This document shows positions 9,089-17,023 of a stretch of 64,000 nucleotides of DNA, one piece after another; the stretch's first letter is position 1, and each line of letters starts with the position of its first letter. The notes beneath the pieces were generated by a model. That model worked only from the letters and a program-made list of their open reading frames with translations. It had not been told where the DNA came from and did not search any database. The DNA is from Treponema sp. (GTDB lineage: Bacteria > Spirochaetota > Spirochaetia > Treponematales > Treponemataceae): NCBI GenBank assembly GCA_024402695.1, contig JAKSTG010000014.1:1-64000 (forward strand), in the 5' to 3' direction. A program made the translations under genes and the position numbers.

Positions 9089-11269
9089 ATGAATAAAGTA
9101 ATCATCCCGGAAAAAACCGGAGAGAAAATAAATATTCCCCAGGAACTCCTGAAAGGGAAACGCCACCTGAACCTGAATGAAATTCAGATTCTGCTGAGCA
9201 ACTCAAACAAAAACACTGATCCTTCCTGGCAGAATTTTTTTGTAGATGATTCTCCGGACGGGTTCGACCCTTCTCTTGTAAAAAGCAACTACTTTGACGG
9301 ATATGTAATTCTTGGAAAATTGAAGCCTGCAAAACTTCAGTACCACGACCTGGTTCTTGAAACAGGTATTTACCGTTCCATGGTCCGCAACGTAGTAACC
9401 GGAGATGACTGCGCTTTCAAAAACATTTCTTACCTGGACAACTACCGTTTCGGTAACCGCGTAATGCTTTTCAACATCCAGGAAATGTGCTGTACAAATC
9501 ATGCAAAATTCGGAAACGGAATCCTTAAGGAAGGAGAACCCGAAAGCCACCGCGTATGGATTGGTGTAGCCAACGAAAACGACGGCCGTGCAATTCTTCC
9601 TTTTGAAAGCATGATTCCTGCAGATGCCTACATCTGGAGTCATTACCGCGAAGACAAAGAAATTCTCGATGCCTTCAAAAGAATGACAGAAGCCGGAAAC
9701 GACAAGAAACTTAACACCTACGGTTTTGTCGATGATGACGCCGTAATCAAAAATACTGGAATTATCAAGGATGCCAGAATCGGGAAAGCCGCATACATCA
9801 AGGGCGCCCTGAAACTGAAGAACTTCACCATGCTTTCTTCTGAAGAAGAACCAAGCCAGATTGGTGAAGGCGTTATCATGGTAAACGGAATTCTGGGATA
9901 CGATTCCCACGTTTTCTATCAGGCTGTTGCAGTCCGCTTCGTAATCGGAAGAAACTGTCAGGTAAAATACGGTGTTCGCCTTCTGAACTCTGTTCTTGGA
10001 GACAACTCAACTGTTTCCTGCTGTGAAATACTCAACAACCTGATTTTCCCATTCCACGAACAGCACCACAACTCTTCTTTCCTTATTGCAACAACCTGTC
10101 AGGGACAATCAAACATTGCTTCGGGTGCAACAGTCGGAAGTAACCACAACTCCCGCTCCCCCGACGGCGAGATCTTTGCAAAGCGCGGTTTCTGGCCGGG
10201 ACTTTGTTCTGATTTCAAACACAATTCCCGCTTCGCAAGCTTTACTCTCATCAGCAAGGGAAGTTACCAGCATGAACTTGATATTCCTTATCCATTTGCC
10301 CTGGTTGCTCCTGGACTTGAAGGAAGCTGCGCCATCAGCATTATTCCGGCCTTCTGGTTCATGTATGATATGTTTGCCATTGCAAGAAATAAGTTCAAAT
10401 TCATAAAGCGTGACAAACGTAAGATCAAGATCCAGCATATAGAAACTGATCCATTTGCTCCTGACACAATGCAGGAAATCATGTCTGCTCTGGACCGCCT
10501 TATCGGGCTTACAGCACAGAAACTTCCTGAACTGGATGCAGTAAGCGCCGCTGCTGCAAAAACTCCGGAAGAATTATATCAGGCCGCAAAAGACTTCATG
10601 CATAAAAACGAAGGTGCCAACTATACCCTTCACGATGACATTTGTCAGAGAAAATACGGCGCCATTGTTTACAAACCTGTAAAAGCCTACAAGATGTACC
10701 GCAAAATCATCAAATATTTTGCGACCCGTACAATTCTTGAATACTTTGAAAGAGAACACTTCAATTCCCTTTCAATCGAAGTTCTGGAAAAAATCAGACA
10801 GATTCCTCTCTATACAGACTGGGAAAACATTGGTGGCCAGATTATGCCTAAAGAAAAGCGTCTGGAACTTTTCGCAGACATTAAAGCCGGCAAAATCGAT
10901 TCATGGGAAAAAGTTCACGCTTTCTATGACCAGTGTGATGCAGAATACGAAAACTACAAGCTCCGCTATTCCATCTATCTGCTGGAAAAACTGTACACAC
11001 GTCCTATCGAAGAATTCAGCGCCTACCTCTACAACAATGTTATTGAAGATGTAACCGCCTTCGCCATGGAAATGTATGAATCTTCTGTTGAATCCCGCGA
11101 AAAGGACTACAAAGATTATTACCGTCAGATGGTTTATTCATCAGCAAGCGAAATGGAGAACATCCTTGGTCCAATGAGCAAAAATGACTTCCTTATCGAC
11201 TTCAAGGAAAGTACTGATTCTTTCATCGGAAGACTTAAAACCCTCTTTGACGGGTTGACAATCGAGTAA
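9089..11269 (+). CDS. Large DUF4954-like protein with a left-handed beta-helix-like core
   Basis: 726 residues, no signal peptide or membrane helix. The first 400 residues are rich in short repeating units with Asn/Gly turns (for example GDDCAF, GNRVML, GRNCQV, GDNSTV), as in hexapeptide-repeat beta helices of acyl- and nucleotidyltransferases. The last 250 residues are charged and alpha-helical. Overall layout and length fit the DUF4954 family known from Bacteroidetes and spirochaetes, whose function is not established. The start lacks a ribosome binding site and matches a leaderless promoter. The leuA promoter begins inside its last codons. Family assignment is from memory of the pattern and should be confirmed by profile search. 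Confidence 0.65.
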   Translation: MNKVIIPEKTGEKINIPQELLKGKRHLNLNEIQILLSNSNKNTDPSWQNFFVDDSPDGFDPSLVKSNYFDGYVILGKLKPAKLQYHDLVLETGIYRSMVRNVVTGDDCAFKNISYLDNYRFGNRVMLFNIQEMCCTNHAKFGNGILKEGEPESHRVWIGVANENDGRAILPFESMIPADAYIWSHYREDKEILDAFKRMTEAGNDKKLNTYGFVDDDAVIKNTGIIKDARIGKAAYIKGALKLKNFTMLSSEEEPSQIGEGVIMVNGILGYDSHVFYQAVAVRFVIGRNCQVKYGVRLLNSVLGDNSTVSCCEILNNLIFPFHEQHHNSSFLIATTCQGQSNIASGATVGSNHNSRSPDGEIFAKRGFWPGLCSDFKHNSRFASFTLISKGSYQHELDIPYPFALVAPGLEGSCAISIIPAFWFMYDMFAIARNKFKFIKRDKRKIKIQHIETDPFAPDTMQEIMSALDRLIGLTAQKLPELDAVSAAAAKTPEELYQAAKDFMHKNEGANYTLHDDICQRKYGAIVYKPVKAYKMYRKIIKYFATRTILEYFEREHFNSLSIEVLEKIRQIPLYTDWENIGGQIMPKEKRLELFADIKAGKIDSWEKVHAFYDQCDAEYENYKLRYSIYLLEKLYTRPIEEFSAYLYNNVIEDVTAFAMEMYESSVESREKDYKDYYRQMVYSSASEMENILGPMSKNDFLIDFKESTDSFIGRLKTLFDGLTIE

Positions 11270-11285
11270 AAAAAGAGGATATTCT
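11255..11285 (+). promoter_or_regulatory. Promoter of the leuA attenuator transcript
   Basis: A consensus TTGACA (11255-11260) lies in the last codons of the upstream gene. Candidate -10 hexamers are GATATT (11278-11283, spacer 17) or TATTCT (11280-11285, spacer 19). Either places the transcript start within a few nt of the leader peptide ATG at 11292. Confidence 0.5.
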
Positions 11286-11291
11286 ATATAT

Positions 11292-11351
11292 ATGAAAGCA
11301 ATGCTTCTACTTCTACTTAAGGATTCTCATTCCGCAAAGTGCGATTGGTAG
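11292..11351 (+). CDS. leuL: leuA leader peptide with five consecutive leucine codons
   Basis: A 19-codon frame reads MKAMLLLLLKDSHSAKCDW and stops at TAG. The five Leu codons in a row (11304-11318) are CTT CTA CTT CTA CTT. It sits directly upstream of an intrinsic terminator and of leuA, the first enzyme of leucine synthesis, exactly the arrangement of amino-acid attenuators. Ribosome stalling at the Leu codons when charged tRNA-Leu is scarce would leave 11339-11348 free. The stop codon lies just after that strand, so a ribosome that finishes would cover it. An AGAGGA sequence lies 12 nt upstream of the ATG, rather far, and the transcript may be nearly leaderless. Confidence 0.85.
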   Translation: MKAMLLLLLKDSHSAKCDW

Positions 11352-11414
11352 TGGCATATTCATATTTGAATCAGTAACTAACAGGACCTGTCGCACAACG
11401 GCAGGTCTTTTTTT
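11332..11414 (+). promoter_or_regulatory. Leucine attenuator: mutually exclusive pause, antiterminator and terminator stems
   Basis: Three competing pairings can be drawn. Strand 1:2 is CGCA with TGCG (11334-11343). Strand 2:3 is GTGCGATTGG (11339-11348) with CCTGTCGCAC (11387-11396), nine of ten pairs including one G-U. Strand 3:4 is the terminator. Leucine shortage should favour 2:3 and let transcription reach leuA. The logic follows the classical leu/trp attenuators of enterobacteria; the pairing is read directly from the sequence. Confidence 0.8.
11386..11414 (+). terminator. Attenuator terminator before leuA
   Basis: ACCTGTCG (11386-11393) pairs with CGGCAGGT (11399-11406) around loop CACAA, followed by CTTTTTTT. 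It lies 27 nt before the leuA start codon, so it can only serve leuA regulation. Confidence 0.88.
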
Positions 11415-11441
11415 ATCTGAAAATAATTTTAGGAGAAATAT

Positions 11442-13136
11442 ATGAAAGTAAACGGAAAGTACAAACCATTTGAACCGGTTGGAATCAAAAACCGCACATG
11501 GCCGGACAATTTTATTACAAAGGCACCAATCTGGTGTTCTGTTGACCTTCGCGACGGAAACCAGGCCCTGATCAACCCAATGAGCGTTGAACAGAAACTG
11601 GAATTCTTTGACCTGCTGGTAAAAATCGGGTTCAAACAGATCGAAGTAGGATTTCCTTCTGCTTCTGACACAGAATTCAACTTCATGCGCCGCCTTATCG
11701 AAGAAAACCACGTCCCTGAAGATGTAACACTCCAGGTTCTTTGTCAGGCACGTGAACACCTTGTAAAACGTACTTTCGAATCACTTAAAGGGCTGAAACA
11801 CGCAATTTTCCACCTTTATAACTCAACTTCTCCTTCACAGAGAAAATATACTTTCAACAAATCAAAAGATGAAATCAAACAGATTGCCATCGACGGCATC
11901 AAATGTGTAAAAGACTGCATCAAAGAAGCAGGAGATTTGAAAATCCAGCTGGAATACTCTCCAGAAAGCTTCTCAACAACAGAAATCGATTACGCACTGG
12001 AAGTTTGTGAAGCAGTAAAAGAAGCATGGGGAACAACTCCAGACAACAAAATCATTCTGAACCTGCCTACAACAGTTGAATGTGCAATGCCAAATCAGTT
12101 TGCTGACCAGATTGAATATTTCTGCCAGCACATTTCTGACCGCGAAAATGTAATCATTTCCCTGCACAACCACAACGACCGTGGTGAAGGCGTTGCCCAG
12201 TGTGAACTTGGTATGCTGGCCGGTGCAGACCGTGTAGAAGGATGTCTCTTCGGTAACGGTGAAAGAACAGGTAACCTGGATATTGTTACTGTAGCTCTGA
12301 ACATGTTCACTCAGGGTGTAGATCCTGAACTGGACTTCACAAACATCAATGCAATCGCTGATGTATACACTCGCGTTACAGGAATGGAAATCCCTCCTCG
12401 CCTGCCTTATGCCGGGGAACTGGTATTTACTGCTTTCTCTGGAAGCCACCAGGACGCAATCCGTAAAGCTCTTGCTGCACGCACAAAGATGGATGACAAT
12501 GCTCTGTGGGATGTTACATATCTTCCAATCGATCCACACGACATTGGCCGCCAGTATGAAGGAATCATTCGTATCAACAGCCAGAGTGGTAAAGGTGGAG
12601 CCGCATACATTCTTGAAAAGAACTACGGCATCATCGCTCCAAAATCTATGCATCCTGCCATCGGTTCTGTTGTTCAGGCAGTTGCAGACGGAGCTCAGCG
12701 TGAACTTGCACCAGAAGAAGTTTACAACACATTTGAAAAGACATGGCTCAAAACAAAATCCCCTCTCAACGTTCTGGAAATCTCTGAACGCCACCTTGAA
12801 GGGGAACGGGGCTTAGATGAAGATCAGGAACAGGTAGCACTTATGGCAACTGTAGAATGGGAAGGAAAACGTTATGCAATCGCTGCAAACGGAAACGGAC
12901 CTCTTGATGCATTCGTAACTGCCATGAAACAGACACCTTGTCCTGCTTTCAACATCACATCATTCCACGAACACTCAATTGGTGAAGGTTCAGATACTAA
13001 AGCTATTGCTTATGTAAACATCACAATTGAAGACGGTCGCCAGGTTTGGGGCGTAGGTAAATCTTCAAACGTTGGACGCGCAGGTATTGCTGCCGTTGTA
13101 AGTGCTTTGAACTTCAAAGAAACAGACAAAGAATAA
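11442..13136 (+). CDS. leuA: 2-isopropylmalate synthase (long, type 2 form)
   Basis: Condenses acetyl-CoA with 2-oxoisovalerate, the committed step of leucine synthesis. The DRE-TIM motif LRDGNQAL (about 36-43) and the metal-binding HNHNDRG (about 240) are intact. The C-terminal 130 residues form the LeuA dimer/allosteric domain, so feedback inhibition by leucine is likely. The length of 564 residues and the N-terminal sequence match the yeast/actinobacterial type rather than the shorter E. coli type. AGGAG precedes the ATG. Expression is controlled by the attenuator just upstream. The oxidoreductase gene follows after 7 nt. Confidence 0.94.
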   Translation: MKVNGKYKPFEPVGIKNRTWPDNFITKAPIWCSVDLRDGNQALINPMSVEQKLEFFDLLVKIGFKQIEVGFPSASDTEFNFMRRLIEENHVPEDVTLQVLCQAREHLVKRTFESLKGLKHAIFHLYNSTSPSQRKYTFNKSKDEIKQIAIDGIKCVKDCIKEAGDLKIQLEYSPESFSTTEIDYALEVCEAVKEAWGTTPDNKIILNLPTTVECAMPNQFADQIEYFCQHISDRENVIISLHNHNDRGEGVAQCELGMLAGADRVEGCLFGNGERTGNLDIVTVALNMFTQGVDPELDFTNINAIADVYTRVTGMEIPPRLPYAGELVFTAFSGSHQDAIRKALAARTKMDDNALWDVTYLPIDPHDIGRQYEGIIRINSQSGKGGAAYILEKNYGIIAPKSMHPAIGSVVQAVADGAQRELAPEEVYNTFEKTWLKTKSPLNVLEISERHLEGERGLDEDQEQVALMATVEWEGKRYAIAANGNGPLDAFVTAMKQTPCPAFNITSFHEHSIGEGSDTKAIAYVNITIEDGRQVWGVGKSSNVGRAGIAAVVSALNFKETDKE

Positions 13137-13143
13137 AAACAAA

Positions 13144-14208
13144 ATGAAACAGTACACAGCCTGTCTTATAGGAACCGGAAGAATCGGGTTTTCTCTTGGC
13201 TTTGACAAAAAGCGGGAGCAACCTGCAAGCCACACAATGGCACTGCTTAAAGAAAAACGGATACGCCTGATTGCAGGCTGTGATACTGACAAAGAAAATC
13301 TGGATGCCTGGGGACGTTATGTTAAAGGCGCCAGAACTTTTTCTGATGCAGACACAATGATTTCAGAAATCAAAGCTGATATTATCGTCATCGCTGTAAA
13401 CGAAGACGCCCACCTTGAAACAGCTCTTAAAGCAATCCGCGCAAAACCAAAACTTGTAATACTTGAAAAACCTGTAGCTCTGAACAGCACCGACGGAAAT
13501 CATATAAAAGCCGAAGCTGAAAAACATCAGGTTCCGGTAATGATAAATCATGAACGCCGTTTTGCCAGAGACTACAGAATTGCAAAAGATTACATTCCAA
13601 AAATCGGAAAGATGCAGTCCATAAAGGCAACTCTGTTTTCGGGCATGAAAGTTTACTCGGCAAAAAATGAAGAAGATGGTGGCTACAGTCTTCTTCATGA
13701 TGGAACTCATCTTGTAGATATAGTCCAGTTCTTTCTGGAACCACTTCCCCAAAAGGGAAAACCTGAGGAACACTGCATTCTTCAGAATCCTGTTATATCC
13801 GGCGTTTATTATGATGAAAAAGAACCTGAGGTAATCAGAAATCTTTCGGCACATTTTTCGCATCCTGATTGTTCTGACATTACAATGGAATTCTCCGGTC
13901 GAAGCCGTTACTTTGGCTTTGAAGTAGAAATAAGTGGAACTGAAGGAAGAATAAAAATCGGGAACGGATTTGCCGAATGCCAGAAACGGGAAGAATCAAA
14001 ACTCTACACAGGCTTCTATTCCCTTTCAAAAGACAGGTCTGTTAAGTTCCCGAAGAAAACCGGTTATTTTGCAAACATGGTGAAAGGCGCCTGCGATTAT
14101 CTGGACGGCACCGCCCCACTCTATTCTTCCCTTGAAAACGGTCTTAACGTTCTTCACACTCTGGAAGAAATAAAGAATGCGGTACTTGCGATGAACAACA
14201 ATCAGTAA
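13144..14208 (+). CDS. Gfo/Idh/MocA-family oxidoreductase
   Basis: 354 residues with an N-terminal Rossmann fold (CLIGTGRIG, about 7-15) and the EKPVALN motif typical of the family (about 106). The active-site His is probably in the INHERRF segment. These enzymes reduce or oxidise sugars, inositols or sugar nucleotides with NAD(P). The substrate here cannot be read. It begins 7 nt after leuA without a clear ribosome binding site, so it is probably translated in coupling with leuA and would fall under the same leucine attenuation, although no role in leucine synthesis is known for the family. Confidence 0.85.
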   Translation: MKQYTACLIGTGRIGFSLGFDKKREQPASHTMALLKEKRIRLIAGCDTDKENLDAWGRYVKGARTFSDADTMISEIKADIIVIAVNEDAHLETALKAIRAKPKLVILEKPVALNSTDGNHIKAEAEKHQVPVMINHERRFARDYRIAKDYIPKIGKMQSIKATLFSGMKVYSAKNEEDGGYSLLHDGTHLVDIVQFFLEPLPQKGKPEEHCILQNPVISGVYYDEKEPEVIRNLSAHFSHPDCSDITMEFSGRSRYFGFEVEISGTEGRIKIGNGFAECQKREESKLYTGFYSLSKDRSVKFPKKTGYFANMVKGACDYLDGTAPLYSSLENGLNVLHTLEEIKNAVLAMNNNQ

Positions 14209-14212
14209 AAAC

Positions 14213-16111
14213 TTAGAAATTGTAATTCAGCCCAAGTGTAAGGCTTGCGCCAGGGCCGGGATAATTTGAAATTTCTGTATATTTAAAATCAAAGATATTT
14301 TCCCAAAGAAGATAAACGGAAGTCTCATGATTTCCTTTTTTTATTTTGTAATCAAAACGGGCATCAACATAGTACTGCGGCGGAATAAAGGAAGTATTAT
14401 CATTTGTCTCATATTTCTTTGAAACAAATTTATACATAAGGGAAAGCTTAAGAGCCTCATTAGGAGTTATTTCTCCTGTCATATTCAAACTGTGAACAGG
14501 CGTAAACATGATCTGATTTCCATAGACTTTTTTATTGGTTGTAAGCTTAGCATGACATAATGTGTAGTTTGCTTTGAATGAAAAAAAGTCAAACAGTGAA
14601 TCAGAATCAAAAGAAAAATCAAACCCGTAATTATATGAAGAACCTATATTTTCCGGTGTCCAGTAATCAGAACTAGTCTGATTCCAGCCGATTTTTTCAT
14701 TATAAAAAATAAAGAAAGGTTTCAGTGACAAATCGATTTTCCCTTTATATTCAGTTCCTGCATAAAAAGAAAATGCCGATTCAGTTTTTAATTCAGGATT
14801 TCCTGCTCCACCACCACCACTGTAATAAAGCTGCTCAAATACAGGATTTGTAACATTGCGGGAAGAATTAAAAAACAAAGAAAAATTTCTATCATCCTGG
14901 AAACAAATATTTTTTCTGATTTCAGCAAAATACAAAAAATCAAAAGAAGGATAATTTCTATTTTGTATTTCACTTCCGTTCCAGAAAAGACTTATTGGGA
15001 ACTTAAAGACAAAATCAAAGCCGTGAAAACCAACAGAAGCCACCGGCTCAAAATACCAGCTTACAAGTTTATTTGAATCACAGAAGTCATAGTTCCATCT
15101 GCTGTTGAATTCAAAAAATTTATACAAAGAGCATTCTTCGGAAACAGAAAAACTTTGAACAAAAGTTTTATTATGAACTTTCGAAGCATAGGCATCTTTT
15201 TTATAATCCAGATTTGAGATTTTATATGAAGGAATAATTTTCAGTCTGAATTCTTTTGACGGGATAAAAACCGGAAAAGCAAAAACAGAAATAATATCCT
15301 CTTGTTTTTCATAATGATAATATACGCCTCCTTCACGGCCGCAATTCTGATTATTCCATGAAAGCAAATTTGAAAAACCAAAAGTTGCCCCGGGCAAATC
15401 TGCTGAAGAATACACTGCAGAAAAAGAATTGTTCAGCAGTTCCCTTTCCCATCCCGCATAGCGGTTTTGCCATTGTTCATATGAATCTTTGAAGGTTGGT
15501 TCATAGGAAGCTTTTGTAGAATGAAACCCATAATGATTTGCATCGTATCCGGCAGAAAGATTTTCCTGAAGAATCAGGGAAGAGCCGTCTTTAAAAACGA
15601 AAGGATAATTTACACTGCCATGAAGTCGCCAGGCATCATTTGGTGAAAGATCGTGAAATGAAAAAAAAGATTTGCTGTAACCACCAACAGAATAATGGGC
15701 TCTTGTATAATCAGCATAAAATGTGTCGATATAAACAGAAACAGAGCCGTCGGTAGAAACAGGATTTACTCTGATAGAACGAATGGAAGAAATTTCCAGT
15801 CCTGAAAAATCAAACTTCCCGGTATTGGGATCGTTCATCAGAACATCATTTATGTAGATTTTTATGCTTGAGTTCCAGAAACCATGAAAAGTCAGTTCTT
15901 TATTTGATTCCTTAAAAGAAATGCCAACCGACTCCAAAGCTTCTTCAGTTGAAGAAAACTTTTCAAGTTCTTCTTCAGAAATAAAAATTTCCCCATTATC
16001 AGAAGATGAATCAACATAAGTAAATAAATGGGGAAGCGAAATATCCGAAGCAGAAAGCACTGCAGAGAAAGTAAAAAAAATATAAGCTAAGGCTTTCTGC
16101 TTAAGACTCAT
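14213..16111 (-). CDS. TonB-dependent outer-membrane receptor, probably for cobalamin
   Basis: Signal peptide (1-21, ending LSA-S), a short plug domain (about 40-130) with segments such as INDVLMNDP and IRSIRVNPV, then a long region of alternating beta strands rich in aromatic residues ending in NYNF, as expected of a 22-strand barrel. Residues 35-45 (GEIFISEEEL) may act as a TonB box region, though none is clear. It is the second gene, 5 nt after a lipoprotein gene, of a unit controlled by a cobalamin riboswitch, which makes a B12 or corrinoid substrate very likely. At 632 residues it is close to BtuB in size. The convergent oxidoreductase gene ends 4 nt away and no terminator is seen. Confidence 0.82.
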   Translation of the reverse strand: MSLKQKALAYIFFTFSAVLSASDISLPHLFTYVDSSSDNGEIFISEEELEKFSSTEEALESVGISFKESNKELTFHGFWNSSIKIYINDVLMNDPNTGKFDFSGLEISSIRSIRVNPVSTDGSVSVYIDTFYADYTRAHYSVGGYSKSFFSFHDLSPNDAWRLHGSVNYPFVFKDGSSLILQENLSAGYDANHYGFHSTKASYEPTFKDSYEQWQNRYAGWERELLNNSFSAVYSSADLPGATFGFSNLLSWNNQNCGREGGVYYHYEKQEDIISVFAFPVFIPSKEFRLKIIPSYKISNLDYKKDAYASKVHNKTFVQSFSVSEECSLYKFFEFNSRWNYDFCDSNKLVSWYFEPVASVGFHGFDFVFKFPISLFWNGSEIQNRNYPSFDFLYFAEIRKNICFQDDRNFSLFFNSSRNVTNPVFEQLYYSGGGGAGNPELKTESAFSFYAGTEYKGKIDLSLKPFFIFYNEKIGWNQTSSDYWTPENIGSSYNYGFDFSFDSDSLFDFFSFKANYTLCHAKLTTNKKVYGNQIMFTPVHSLNMTGEITPNEALKLSLMYKFVSKKYETNDNTSFIPPQYYVDARFDYKIKKGNHETSVYLLWENIFDFKYTEISNYPGPGASLTLGLNYNF

Positions 16112-16116
16112 GAAAC

Positions 16117-16746
16117 TTATTCAGTTACTTTAGAAGCACCGGAACCTGATTCATTCCAATAGTCTGGACTAAAACAGTCCTTATTATCGAAAGCAAAAGT
16201 TTCTACTGCTTCAGCAAGAGTAGCAATATTGTTATAAGCTGTTCCAGCGGCTCCTTCAATCAGAGCTTCTGAAGAATCAGTTTCATCAATCTGGAATTTT
16301 ACTCCGTACCAGTTTCCAACAGCTGGAGTTCCCCAAGGAGATTCTTCTGCCTTGAAAAGAACTACACCTGACTTTTTATCATCTGAGTTATAAACTACAT
16401 AAGTTTTTGTTGAACTCTTTGCATAATATGTATCTTCTTCTTCAAATGTACTCCAGTTCATAACACCAAGAGTAACACAACCAGTTTCTTCAGCAGCAAG
16501 CTGTTTACCCGATGAAGCAGTTGCCCATACGAAATCAGGAGCACAATAAAGTGACAGACCATAAGCACCCTGCCATTCACCACAAATAGGATCATCTGCT
16601 TTAAGGTCATAGGCTTTTACATCGCCAACTTTAACGTATCCTGGGTATTCAGCTTCGCGCTGACAAGAAATGAATCCAAAAGATACAAGAAGAACCAGTG
16701 CAGAAAGAACAACTGCACGACCAAGTGAGAAATGTTTATTGAACAT
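16117..16746 (-). CDS. Lipoprotein of the cobalamin-riboswitch operon, function unknown
   Basis: 209 residues with a lipoprotein signal (lipobox FISC, Cys about residue 26). The frame is open further upstream, but that part is riboswitch RNA; a GGAG site 8 nt before the ATG at 16746 fixes the start. The mature part is acidic, with many aromatic residues and motifs such as CGEWQGAYG and TPAVGNWYG. It resembles no family I know. Its place between a cobalamin riboswitch and a TonB-type receptor suggests a surface lipoprotein that captures corrinoids and hands them to the barrel, as BtuG does in Bacteroides; this is by analogy only, not by sequence similarity. Confidence 0.75.
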   Translation of the reverse strand: MFNKHFSLGRAVVLSALVLLVSFGFISCQREAEYPGYVKVGDVKAYDLKADDPICGEWQGAYGLSLYCAPDFVWATASSGKQLAAEETGCVTLGVMNWSTFEEEDTYYAKSSTKTYVVYNSDDKKSGVVLFKAEESPWGTPAVGNWYGVKFQIDETDSSEALIEGAAGTAYNNIATLAEAVETFAFDNKDCFSPDYWNESGSGASKVTE

Positions 16747-16794
16747 AAATACTCCAAAATCCAGGGCCTGCGTAGATTTTAAAAATTGTGATTG

Positions 16795-16984
16795 CGACTC
16801 CATACGGAGAGCATGAGATTCGTTGAATCTCCTCCTGCACCAAAGTTTCCTGACTTGAACCAGAAGCAAACATCTTCCCGCTTTCGCAGTGACCGGCATT
16901 GAAACCAGTTTGCTTCCCGCTGCAAAATGCAGCAGATTCTTACAGTTGCGCACCCAGTCCGTGATTTTCACACGGTTCCATTGA
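16795..16984 (-). promoter_or_regulatory. Cobalamin riboswitch
   Basis: Read on the minus strand, the region has GGTGCGCAACTGTAA, a GCCGGTCACTGCGAAAGCGG core and the B12 box AAGTCAGGAAACTTTGG (about 16840-16857), in the right order. The box is followed by a hairpin GAGATTC/GAATCTC (16815-16831) and CTCC/GGAG, which probably form the expression platform. No clear T-run terminator follows, so control may be at the ribosome binding site or by a weak terminator. High cobalamin should switch off the lipoprotein and TonB receptor genes. Confidence 0.93.
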
Positions 16985-17004
16985 AATGCAGAATATATTT
17001 CCGA

Positions 17005-17013
17005 AGTATATCA
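17005..17013 (-). promoter_or_regulatory. Extended -10 promoter of the riboswitch transcript
   Basis: Minus-strand TGATATACT lies between the metH stop and the riboswitch. A consensus -35 is not evident. Transcription would begin about 16998, just before the aptamer, giving the receptor operon its own start independent of metH. Confidence 0.45.
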
Positions 17014-17023
17014 GAAATCAGTT

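Noticed and set aside
16747..16971. N-terminal extension of the cobalamin-operon lipoprotein frame
   Set aside because: The extra codons translate the cobalamin riboswitch; the lipoprotein signal and ribosome binding site fit the ATG at 16746.
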